Assembly: GCA_043820105.1 (NCBI GenBank)
Contig: JBDREC010000005.1
Coordinates: 1 to 17,338, forward strand
Origin: JBDREC01 sp043820105 [NCBI: Pseudomonadota bacterium]
GTDB taxonomy: Bacteria > Bdellovibrionota_F > JAHFAK01
Direction of reading: 5' to 3'
DNA length: 17,338 bases
This document shows, in pieces, positions 1 through 6,856 of this stretch. Each line of letters starts with the position of its first letter. Position 1 is the stretch's first letter. The notes beneath the pieces were generated by a model. The model ran no database searches. It had not been told where the DNA came from and was given only the letters and a program-made list of their open reading frames with translations. The translations under genes and the position numbers were made by a program.

Positions 1-24
1 TTAATACTTTTTATATTATTATGT

Positions 25-143
25 ATACTGAATACTGAATACTGAATACTGAATACTGAATACTGAATACTGAATACTGAATACTGAATACTGAATACTG
101 AATACTGAATACTGAATACTGAATACTGAATACCCAATACCAA
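25..143. repeat. Heptamer tandem repeat, unit ATACTGA, 15 perfect copies plus 2 decayed
   Basis: Fifteen consecutive perfect copies of ATACTGA run from 25 to 129. Two degenerate units follow (ATACCCA, ATACCAA). Because 7 is not a multiple of 3, the array stays open in translation and reads as a repeating Ser-Ile-Gln-Tyr-Ser-Val-Phe peptide on the minus strand, which I take as an artefact. The array ends about 5 bp before the proposed -35 box of the IHF/HU gene. Perfect identity between copies suggests recent slippage or active homogenisation. Confidence 0.97.
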
Positions 144-148
144 AACCA

Positions 149-178
149 TTGGCAATTAAAAAAGATTTTTATTATATT
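149..178 (+). promoter_or_regulatory. Putative sigma-70 promoter of the IHF/HU gene
   Basis: TTGGCA at 149-154 and TATATT at 173-178 are separated by 18 bp; TTATAT one base earlier gives 17 bp. It lies about 75 bp upstream of the chosen start and directly after the heptamer array, so changes in array length would alter what lies upstream of the -35 box. This is a consensus match only, in AT-rich DNA. Confidence 0.45.
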
Positions 179-252
179 TTTTTCTTGCGTATTCAAATAA
201 AAGATTTTAATTTCACATCATTACATGGCAATCTTTTATGAAAGGAAGATTC

Positions 253-585
253 ATGACTTTAACTAAAGCAGATATTGTTGACTCATTAGTACAAGAATTA
301 AATGTATCAAGAAAAGACGCTGTAAACTATACAGAGCTTGTTTTTGAGACAATCAAGGAGACTCTTGAAAGAGGTGATAACGTTAAAATTTCTGGATTTG
401 GAAATTGGAACGTAAGATCTAAACAATCCAGAGTTGGAAGAAATCCTCAAACAGGACAAGCAATGGAAATATCTTCAAGAAAAGTTGTCACCTTTAAACC
501 TAGTCAGGTGCTTAGAGATGTATTAGCAGGAATCGAAACACCTGTAGCAAAAGAAGACCCTGTTGCTGAAAACACAGATTTTTAG
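253..585 (+). CDS. ihfA: IHF/HU-family DNA-bending protein, IHF-alpha-like
   Basis: A 110-residue nucleoid protein of the HU/IHF family, which binds the DNA minor groove as a dimer and bends it sharply. Seen: an N-terminal MTLTKADIVDSL helix, a central SGFGNWNVR strand (47-55), the arm motif GRNPQTG (62-68) with the intercalating proline at residue 65, the position used in IHF-alpha, and a VVTFKPSQVLRDV end (78-90). The start at 253 is preferred over the in-frame ATG at 238 because an AGGA ribosome site (243-246) lies 6 bp ahead and the protein then begins like IHF-alpha. A tail of about 17 residues after the fold (PVAKEDPVAENTDF) is longer and more acidic than usual. The family is certain; IHF-alpha rather than HU is inferred from the N-terminus and no partner subunit is in the window. 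Confidence 0.93.
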   Translation: MTLTKADIVDSLVQELNVSRKDAVNYTELVFETIKETLERGDNVKISGFGNWNVRSKQSRVGRNPQTGQAMEISSRKVVTFKPSQVLRDVLAGIETPVAKEDPVAENTDF

Positions 586-638
586 TACTGATTATAACGG
601 ATAATACTTTTTACCTTTACAAAGGCCTCTAAATCTAA

Positions 639-2603
639 ATGACTGAAGACAAAAGTGTAAGCTCCTCAAAGCAAGAGAAGCATATTGTATTTTATAATCC
701 ACAAAATTTGGATATTTTTGACCCTGACAAACTAGCATGCCAAGTAAAAACAGTTCTTAATGAAAAAGAAATATTGGATAATAAAAATTTAAATTTTATT
801 TTATTATCTTTAGCTAATTACCCTGAACAGCTTATTGACTTCTTTATTGAGAATGATCTTCTAAAGAAAACAATCATTATATCAGATGAACTAGAATCAG
901 AAGATTTTACAAAATTATTTCAAAAAGGATTATATACTTTTACTGGCTCAAAAAATTCTCATCTTTTGATTCAAAACGAGATTATAAAATTAAGTTCTGC
1001 AATAAAACCAATGAATTCCCAAGAGAAAATAAATCTTCTCACAGAGCTCAATACAATTGGAGTTGCCCTTTCATCTGAAAGAGACATTCATTCTCTAATG
1101 GATCTCATTTTAACAGAAACAAGAAACATTACTCAAAGTGACGCTGGAAGTATCTATCTTAAATCTGAAAAAAATCCGAACCTTTATCCGGAAGATGAAA
1201 AGCTTATAGGAATTGAAACCGGGGCTTCTATACTTCGTTTTAAAACAGCTCAATCTGATTCTATGAAGATTAATCTTCAAGAATATCCTTTGCCTCTAGA
1301 TTTAAAGAGTATTGCTGGCTTTGTTGGAATTACAGGATCAGCCTTAAATATTAAAGATGCATACCAGATGGACCCAAATCTTCCGATTCAGCATAATGAT
1401 GAATTTGATAGACAGATGAATTATATAACCCGTTCTGTCTTAGCAATTCCAATGAAAAATAGAACAGGCGAAGTAATTGGTATTATCCAACTAATTAATA
1501 AAAAAGACAGCACTAAGGTAAGGTTACCTCAAGATGAAATAAAAAATTATCTAAATTCAGATAAGAAAATAAATCCTTCATCTGAATTATTAAAACCATA
1601 TGTTTTCAGCTTTGATGATAATGACATTGAAATTGCTTTATCAATTGCCTCTCAAGCTGCTGTAGCACTTGAAACAGCAATACTTTATGAGCAAATTCAT
1701 TCGTTGTTTGAAAATTTTATTGAAACTATGGGTGATGCAATTGATAGAAGAGATACTGTTACTTCTGGTCATTCAAAACGTATGGCTCAATATGCTTTAA
1801 AAATTGCAGCTGCTATAAACACTTCGGATAAGGCTCCTTATAAAAATGTATTTTTTACAGCTGATGAATTAAGATCACTAAAATATGCAGCACTACTTCA
1901 CGATGTTGGAAAAATTGGGGTTCCAGATAGTGTTATGAATAAACGTACGCGCCTACCAGATGGCCAAGAAGATACAATTGTAAATCGCTTAAAACTTATA
2001 GACATTATATCAAAACGGTCACACACAAAAGCATCTGATATTAATGAATATAGTTTTGAAATATTATCACTAATAGAGAATGTAAAAAAATGGAATATTG
2101 CTGATTTCATTCCAGATGATGCAAAAAAAGAAATTCAAAGTTTTAATGGAAAAGAAATAATTGACCTTGATGGTCTGCCACTTCCTTACTTAACAAATGA
2201 AGATGCTGAGAATCTTTCAATTAAAGCTGGAACATTAAATGCAGAAGAAAGAAAAATAATTGAAGGCCATATGAATCATACAATTGGTATTTTATCAACA
2301 ATTCCATGGCCAAAAGAACTAGGAAAAATTCCAGAAATCGCTGGAAGCCATCATGAAAGAATTGATGGATCAGGTTATCCAAATGGCTTAGATGCTTCCC
2401 AAATCCCACTTGAAGGAAAAATTCTAGCAGTTGTTGATATTTTTGAAGCAATTACAGCTCATGACAGACCATATAAACCCCCTATGCCAATAGCTAAAGC
2501 CCTTAGTATTCTAAAAATGGAAGCTGAAAATAATAAACTTGATAAAGATATTGTAAATATTTTTATTGAAGAAAAGCTTTATGAAGATGTGATTGCAAAT
2601 TAA
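639..2603 (+). CDS. GAF plus HD-GYP domain regulator, probable cyclic-di-GMP phosphodiesterase
   Basis: A 654-residue cytoplasmic signalling protein. Residues 1-120 resemble no domain I can name; they could be a decayed receiver domain. A GAF sensor domain covers about 130-345. The HD-GYP domain follows: an early ligand His in SGHSKR, the HD pair at H421-D422 in LLHDVGKIG, H544 in GHMNHTIGIL, and HHERIDGSGYP at 571-581, so the metal-binding and GYP signatures are intact and c-di-GMP hydrolysis is likely. Between L439 and L533, where typical members have a few residues, there are about 93 extra residues. No membrane segment is seen. It follows the IHF gene by 53 bp and may share its transcript. 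The start has only a weak, distant ribosome site (AAAGG about 12 bp upstream). Its 3' end faces holA across 17 bp. Confidence 0.9.
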   Translation: MTEDKSVSSSKQEKHIVFYNPQNLDIFDPDKLACQVKTVLNEKEILDNKNLNFILLSLANYPEQLIDFFIENDLLKKTIIISDELESEDFTKLFQKGLYTFTGSKNSHLLIQNEIIKLSSAIKPMNSQEKINLLTELNTIGVALSSERDIHSLMDLILTETRNITQSDAGSIYLKSEKNPNLYPEDEKLIGIETGASILRFKTAQSDSMKINLQEYPLPLDLKSIAGFVGITGSALNIKDAYQMDPNLPIQHNDEFDRQMNYITRSVLAIPMKNRTGEVIGIIQLINKKDSTKVRLPQDEIKNYLNSDKKINPSSELLKPYVFSFDDNDIEIALSIASQAAVALETAILYEQIHSLFENFIETMGDAIDRRDTVTSGHSKRMAQYALKIAAAINTSDKAPYKNVFFTADELRSLKYAALLHDVGKIGVPDSVMNKRTRLPDGQEDTIVNRLKLIDIISKRSHTKASDINEYSFEILSLIENVKKWNIADFIPDDAKKEIQSFNGKEIIDLDGLPLPYLTNEDAENLSIKAGTLNAEERKIIEGHMNHTIGILSTIPWPKELGKIPEIAGSHHERIDGSGYPNGLDASQIPLEGKILAVVDIFEAITAHDRPYKPPMPIAKALSILKMEAENNKLDKDIVNIFIEEKLYEDVIAN

Positions 2604-2620
2604 ACAAAGACCCTTACTTT

Positions 2621-3568
2621 CTACCTTGCCAAATCAATAATAAAATCCTTCATCTCAAATTCAGAATTATTGGGCCTGCTTTTTAGATTAATATCTATTT
2701 GAGAAAGACTTGAAATGGCTTTAAAAAGCTTATCATTTGAAAAATTTGCAGCCTGGCTAATATAGTTTTTAGCATAAAATGGATGAACTCCTACTTTTCC
2801 TGCGATTGATGATGAATCATTTGATATTTTTAAATATGCTTTTATTTTAATTAATATTCTTATATGCCGAGCAACCATTGTTAAGATTTTTAGTGGATGT
2901 TCATTATCTCTTCTTAAATTTGAAAGTAGCTTTAAAGCTTTTTTAATATCCTTATTTCCAATACTATCTGTAAATTCGAAAATATTAGCAGCCTTAGCTG
3001 AAGCCATTCCGCCTTCAAGGTCAGTTAAAGTTATAGTATCAGCATCGGAGTTAAAAATAGAAGCTTTTTCTAGCTCATTATTTATTTTTATTAAATCATT
3101 ACCTAATATTTCCAGTAAATATCTAGCAGCTTGTGGATCAATTTTCTTTTTAAAACCCTTGGCTATTTCACCAATATAAGGATAGATATCTTTTTCTTTG
3201 ACTAAATTGCATTCAATAACCTTACCGTGCTTTTTAAAACTTGAAAAAAGCTTGCCTCTTTTATCAAGCTTTGTAGCAATAAATACAAGAGTAACATTTT
3301 CAATGCCAGCTTGTATAAGATCAATCAATTTTTTTAAATCAGCTTCTTTTAGTTTAGCACTTATAGTTCCAATTAGTAAACGATTAGAACTAAACAAAGA
3401 TGGAGAAGAGGCTTCAAATAAAAATTCATCAATATAGTTTGTTTTATCAAGACCATATCTAAGAATATCATCTGCTTGATACTCAAAAGATAAAATTATA
3501 CTTTTTAAGTTTTTATTTACTAAATATTGTTCTGCACCATGTAATAGATATATTTTATTTGTATTCAT
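2621..3568 (-). CDS. holA: DNA polymerase III subunit delta
   Basis: A 315-residue protein matching the delta subunit of the clamp loader, which opens the sliding beta clamp for loading onto DNA. Evidence: the N-terminal KIYLLHGAEQYLVNKNLKSI pattern, the FLFEASSPSLFSSNRLLIG segment typical of the first domain, the LGNDLIKINNELEKA stretch in the middle, and the helical C-terminal collar region (HPLKILTMVARHIRIL). E. coli HolA is somewhat longer (about 343), and the length fits the broader bacterial family. The Walker-like motif is degenerate, as is normal for delta, which does not hydrolyse ATP. No strong ribosome site precedes the ATG. It is divergent from the small beta-barrel gene, with 90 bp between start codons. 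Confidence 0.88.
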   Translation of the reverse strand: MNTNKIYLLHGAEQYLVNKNLKSIILSFEYQADDILRYGLDKTNYIDEFLFEASSPSLFSSNRLLIGTISAKLKEADLKKLIDLIQAGIENVTLVFIATKLDKRGKLFSSFKKHGKVIECNLVKEKDIYPYIGEIAKGFKKKIDPQAARYLLEILGNDLIKINNELEKASIFNSDADTITLTDLEGGMASAKAANIFEFTDSIGNKDIKKALKLLSNLRRDNEHPLKILTMVARHIRILIKIKAYLKISNDSSSIAGKVGVHPFYAKNYISQAANFSNDKLFKAISSLSQIDINLKSRPNNSEFEMKDFIIDLAR

Positions 3569-3658
3569 AAGCTAACTTTTGGCAAATCAAAGCAAAATAT
3601 GCAAGAAAGAAAAAAAACATTGCATTTCATTCTAAATTCTATTATTCCAGTCGCCATT

Positions 3659-4177
3659 ATGAAAAAAACTATTTTATATTATATTATTTTGATGATGTTT
3701 ATATCAATATCAGTTTATTCTAAACCTTATTTCAACATTAAAGCTGGGGGTTTATATTCAATTTCCAATGAAGCAAGTGATCATTCAATTATTTCTTCCA
3801 TTGGAATTTCCACAGGGTCAAAAAGAAACAGTGAGTTTTTAGGTCTTGAAATAAATGCTGGTCTTGATCCTGGTGAAGTCTCTGCATTTAGGTACATGAC
3901 AATCAATGCAGCCTATACTTTTATTCCATGGAATCTACTTGTCTTTAAAGTTGGTCTAGGTGCAGCTGGAGCTAGAGCAGTAATTGATTCTCAAACATTC
4001 ACAACTGGACCATATTTAAATGCAATATCCACAATAGGTGGACTTGGCTTGAATTTTGAGTTGTTGAGACATTATTTATGGTTACAAGTTCTAGGAGAAT
4101 ATATTGCAATTTGGGACTTAGATTTAAATAGAGATTTTGATCTATTTTTAGTTAGTCTTCAACTTTCATTCTTTTAA
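3659..4177 (+). CDS. Small predicted outer-membrane beta-barrel protein
   Basis: From the ATG at 3659 this is a 172-residue protein with a clear signal peptide (MKKTILYYIILMMF..., cleavage probably after ISVYS). An in-frame ATG at 3599 would add 20 residues ahead of the signal peptide and is less likely; neither start has a convincing ribosome site. The mature part is rich in Gly and aromatic residues, with alternating polar and hydrophobic strands (FNIKAGGLYSI, LVFKVGLGAAGA, LWLQVLGEYIAIW). It ends in LQLSFF, the C-terminal aromatic signature recognised by the BAM complex. About eight short strands fit an OmpA/OmpW-sized barrel, but I do not recognise the family. Its last 12 bases overlap the convergent pgk gene. 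Confidence 0.75.
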   Translation: MKKTILYYIILMMFISISVYSKPYFNIKAGGLYSISNEASDHSIISSIGISTGSKRNSEFLGLEINAGLDPGEVSAFRYMTINAAYTFIPWNLLVFKVGLGAAGARAVIDSQTFTTGPYLNAISTIGGLGLNFELLRHYLWLQVLGEYIAIWDLDLNRDFDLFLVSLQLSFF

Positions 4178-5341
4178 AGCTTCAATACCAGGCAACTTTT
4201 TTCCTTCAATAAATTCCATGGAAGCACCACCACCAGTTGAAATATGATTCATTCTGTCTTGAACACCTGCTTTATTAATCGCAGAAACTGAATCACCACC
4301 ACCAATTACTGAAATGGCATTTGATGCAGCTAAAGCTTTTGCAATACTCAAAGTACCATTTGCAAAGGCTTCATTTTCAAAAACACCAACTGGTCCGTTC
4401 CAAAAAACTGTTGCAGAATTATTTATAATATCTTTATAAAGTTCAACTGTTTTTTCTCCAATATCAAGTCCCATGAAGTCTTTTTCAATACATGTACCTT
4501 CTGTTTTTATAATTTCTGTTGTATCTTTAATAGATTTTGAAATCACATGATCAAGAGGAAGAACAATTCTCTTATTTAAATCAGCAGCTTTTTTCATAAT
4601 AATTTTTGTAAGTTCTAGTTTGTCATCTTCAACTAAAGAATTGCCAACTTCAACACCTTGTGCCTTTAAAAAAGTATAAGACATAGCTCCACCAATGCAA
4701 ATAACATCAGCAATATTTAATAAATTTTCAATTACTGTAATTTTATCAGAAACCTTTGCTCCACCTAAAATTGCACAAAAAGGTCTTTCTGGATTTTCTA
4801 ATATTTTACCTAGATAATCCATCTCTTTTTTTATTAATAAACCACATCCTTTGTTTTCAACAAACTTTGTTATTCCAGCAACAGATGCATGAGCTCTGTG
4901 AACTGTTCCAAAAGCATCTGAAATAAATATATCTATGCCCTTTGCAAGTTCCTTTGAAAAACCTTCATCATTATCAGTTTCACACTTATCAAACCTTAAG
5001 TTTTCTAGTAAATAAATCTGTCCTTCATTTAGATCTTCTTTTACAGCTTCAACATCATCACCAATAGTTAAACCATTAAATAAAACTTCTTTATTTAAAA
5101 GTTCAGAAAGTCTTTTTGCTACAGGTCCTAAGCTCATTTCTGCAACAATCTTCCCCTTAGGTCTTCCCAGGTGAGACGCCAAAACCAGTTTTGCATTATT
5201 TTCAAGCAAGTAATTTATTGTAGGTAAACTCGCTTTAATCCTGGTATCATCAGAAATGATCCCATCTTTAATAGGAACATTAAAATCAACCCGAAGAAAT
5301 ACAAGTTTCCCCTTGAATTCAAAGTCTTTTAAAGTTTTCAT
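4166..5341 (-). CDS. pgk: Phosphoglycerate kinase
   Basis: A 391-residue cytoplasmic glycolytic enzyme that converts 1,3-bisphosphoglycerate plus ADP to 3-phosphoglycerate plus ATP. Diagnostic motifs: FLRVDFNVP (15-23), SHLGRPKG (56-63), SDAFGTVHRAHAS, CAILGGAKVSDK, the nucleotide-binding FWNGPVGVFE region and the C-terminal GGGDSVSAI. Length is normal for bacterial PGK. The ATG at 5341 is chosen over 5356 because an AAAGGA ribosome site precedes it and MKTLKDF is a standard PGK beginning. It lies 58 bp after gap on the same strand, and the two are probably one transcript carrying consecutive glycolytic steps. The stop overlaps the convergent beta-barrel gene by 12 bp, so no dedicated terminator separates them. 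Confidence 0.97.
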   Translation of the reverse strand: MKTLKDFEFKGKLVFLRVDFNVPIKDGIISDDTRIKASLPTINYLLENNAKLVLASHLGRPKGKIVAEMSLGPVAKRLSELLNKEVLFNGLTIGDDVEAVKEDLNEGQIYLLENLRFDKCETDNDEGFSKELAKGIDIFISDAFGTVHRAHASVAGITKFVENKGCGLLIKKEMDYLGKILENPERPFCAILGGAKVSDKITVIENLLNIADVICIGGAMSYTFLKAQGVEVGNSLVEDDKLELTKIIMKKAADLNKRIVLPLDHVISKSIKDTTEIIKTEGTCIEKDFMGLDIGEKTVELYKDIINNSATVFWNGPVGVFENEAFANGTLSIAKALAASNAISVIGGGDSVSAINKAGVQDRMNHISTGGGASMEFIEGKKLPGIEALKE

Positions 5342-5362
5342 TAGATTTCCTTTCAAAGATTA

Positions 5363-5400
5363 CACCGCACACCGTACGCTGTACGCTGTACGCCGTTCGC
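5363..5400. repeat. GC-rich heptamer tandem repeat between gap and pgk, consensus CGCYGTA
   Basis: Five consecutive heptads: CACCGCA (5363-5369), CACCGTA, CGCTGTA, CGCTGTA and CGCCGTT (5391-5397), followed by CGC. The last base, 5400, is also the final base of the gap stop codon. The array fills most of the 58-bp spacer of the gap-pgk pair. It is far more GC-rich than its surroundings and unrelated in sequence to the ATACTGA array, although the unit length is the same. Confidence 0.85.
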
Positions 5401-6404
5401 TACAGGCTTTTCCCAACCAATTCAGTTAAATCAACCATTCTAACAGAATATCCCATTTCATTATCATACCAGCTCATGACTTTAACTGTATTTCCATTTG
5501 AAACATAGGTTGTACCAGAATCATAAATTGATGATAAGTGTGATCCATTAAAATCAATAGAAACCAGGCTTTCATCAGAATATCCTAAATAACCTTTAAG
5601 TTCACCTTCAGCTGCTTCTTTAAAAGCTGCATTTACTTGATCAACTGTTACATCTTTTTCAAGCACAGCAACAAAGTCTACAACAGAAACGTTTGGAGTT
5701 GGAACTCTCATTGCTAATCCATCAATTTTTCCTTTCATTTCTGGAATTACAAGCCCAACAGCTTTAGCTGCACCAGTTGTTGTTGGAATCATTGAAATAG
5801 CAGCAGCTCTTGCTCTTCTTATATCACTATGTGGAAAATCAAGAATTCTTTGATCATTTGTATAGGCATGAATTGTTGTCATTAAACCATTTTTAATACC
5901 AAAATTATTGTGCAAAACTTTAACAACAGGTGCCAAACAGTTAGTTGTACAAGATGCGTTAGAAATAATATGATGTTTTTCAGGATCATAAAGCTCATCA
6001 TTAACACCAAGAACAATAGTTATATCTGGGTCTTTAGCAGGAGCTGAAATCAATACCTTTTTAGCGCCAGCATCAATATGTTTTTGACAAGTTGCCTGAT
6101 CTCTAAAAAGCCCAGTAGATTCACACACAATGGAAACTCCAAGCTCAGCCCATGGCAATTCAGCAGGATCTTTTTGTGCGAAAATCTTAATTTCTTTTCC
6201 ATTAACAATAATACTGTTTGCTGTGTGATCAACCGTGCCATTAAACCTACCATGAACAGAATCATATTTAAACAAATGTGCAAGTGTTTTTGAATCAGTC
6301 AGATCATTAATAGCAACAACATTAACATCTGCTCTTGTCATAGCAACTCTTAAATAAGCTCTGCCAATTCTACCAAATCCATTAATAGCAACATTAATAC
6401 TCAT
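5400..6404 (-). CDS. gap: Glyceraldehyde-3-phosphate dehydrogenase, type I
   Basis: A 334-residue NAD-dependent glycolytic dehydrogenase forming 1,3-bisphosphoglycerate, the substrate of the downstream pgk product. Seen: the Rossmann motif INGFGRIGR at the N-terminus, N33-D34 at the end of the second strand (Asp here favours NAD over NADP), catalytic Cys152 in [12 protein letters not shown], base His179 in [10 protein letters not shown], the RRARAAA phosphate-site segment and the C-terminal [10 protein letters not shown] motif. Length matches the family. The start is fixed by a strong ribosome site, GGAGGT (complement of 6410-6415), 5 bp from the ATG. It is the first gene of a likely gap-pgk operon and has a long AT-rich upstream region that continues into the hairpin element. 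Confidence 0.98.
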   Translation of the reverse strand: MSINVAINGFGRIGRAYLRVAMTRADVNVVAINDLTDSKTLAHLFKYDSVHGRFNGTVDHTANSIIVNGKEIKIFAQKDPAELPWAELGVSIVCESTGLFRDQATCQKHIDAGAKKVLISAPAKDPDITIVLGVNDELYDPEKHHIISNASCTTNCLAPVVKVLHNNFGIKNGLMTTIHAYTNDQRILDFPHSDIRRARAAAISMIPTTTGAAKAVGLVIPEMKGKIDGLAMRVPTPNVSVVDFVAVLEKDVTVDQVNAAFKEAAEGELKGYLGYSDESLVSIDFNGSHLSSIYDSGTTYVSNGNTVKVMSWYDNEMGYSVRMVDLTELVGKSL

Positions 6405-6535
6405 AATTTACCTCCAATATGTAAAATAATTATTAGATTTTAATATGTTTGTCCAAAATCAAGCGTTCAAATATCAGAAAGCACAATATGAGTCAAATTT
6501 ATTCGGCAAAAACAATAGGCGACATTTATTTTTTA

Positions 6536-6752
6536 TGAAAAGGAAGGGGTATTTAACTCAAAAAAAGTGTATCGGAGCCGCGCTAGCCGGTTTTTCCTAG
6601 TAGAAGTTAAATGAAATTAGTATATATAAATGAATGTAATTCTTTAATTTCATTTTACTTATACTTGGAAAATAGCGCGGCGAGACCAAGGGCAAAATTT
6701 CGCTGGAAATTTTGACCCGTCTTTTTTTGAGTTAAATACCCCTTCCTTTTCA
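6536..6752. mobile_element. 217-bp MITE-like hairpin element with 32-bp perfect terminal inverted repeats
   Basis: Positions 6536-6567 and 6721-6752 are perfect 32-bp inverted repeats. Inside them the pairing continues imperfectly: GCCGCGCTA (6577-6585) pairs with 6673-6681, and about 28 bp ending at 6619 pair with the stretch starting at 6645 with three mismatches, leaving a loop of about 25 bases. A secondary hairpin, CAAAATTTC-GCTG-GAAATTTTG (6693-6714), sits in the right arm. No open reading frame of note is inside. Size, terminal repeats and lack of coding suggest a non-autonomous transposable element. No target-site duplication is visible, so a long structured RNA or an old insertion remain alternatives. 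Confidence 0.6.
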
Positions 6753-6763
6753 AAATCAGGCAA
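6743..6763 (-). repeat. 21-bp dispersed repeat, copy 1, spanning the right end of the hairpin element
   Basis: Read on the minus strand, these 21 bases (beginning TTGCCTGATT, ending GAAAAGGAA) are identical to 17093-17113 on the plus strand. Ten bases lie in the terminal inverted repeat and eleven outside it. Confidence 0.8.
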
Positions 6764-6856
6764 GGTGCCCACCTTTTTTCCTTGTAATTTATTTTGTCTT
6801 TTTATACTCATATTAGCTCCAAACGCATTAAATCGTTCTTTATTAGGAGGTATTTT

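Larger units (their letters stand above)
6405..6856. other. 452-bp divergent intergenic region between gap and the citrate synthase gene
   Basis: No gene is supported here. The left part (6405-6535) is AT-rich and must carry the gap promoter on the minus strand; I could not choose one convincingly. The middle is the hairpin element. The right part holds a weak stem AAGGTG/CACCTT followed by a T-run (6762-6779) and a candidate promoter for citrate synthase: TTGTAA at 6782-6787 and TATACT at 6803-6808, a short 15-bp spacing. The ribosome site AGGAGG lies at 6845-6850. Confidence 0.6.

Noticed and set aside
25-143. Possible CRISPR array
   Set aside because: Units are 7 bp and contiguous with no spacers; no cas gene nearby.
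11-196. Minus-strand open frame of 61 residues with a repeating SIQYSVF peptide
   Set aside because: It is only the translation of the ATACTGA array; it has no ribosome site and no similarity outside the repeat.
586-638. Terminator between the IHF gene and the HD-GYP gene
   Set aside because: Only a CCTTT-AC-AAAGG palindrome with a two-base loop and no following T-run.
3198-3437. Open frame opposite holA
   Set aside because: It lies wholly inside the well-supported holA gene and has no ribosome site or family signature.
3577-3592. Sigma-54-like sequence TTTGGCAAATCAAAGC ahead of the small barrel gene
   Set aside because: GG and GC are 11 bp apart rather than 12 and the -12 box lacks TTGC.
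6050-6293. Open frames inside gap on both strands
   Set aside because: Shadows of the strongly conserved gap gene.
6536-6752. Riboswitch or attenuator in the citrate synthase leader
   Set aside because: The element lies upstream of the only candidate gltA promoter, has terminal-repeat symmetry and no known riboswitch core was recognised. It cannot be fully excluded without transcript data.
6530-6760. Target-site duplication around the hairpin element
   Set aside because: Flanks (left ending TTTTTTA, right beginning AAATCAGG) share no direct repeat longer than one base at the 32-bp boundary.
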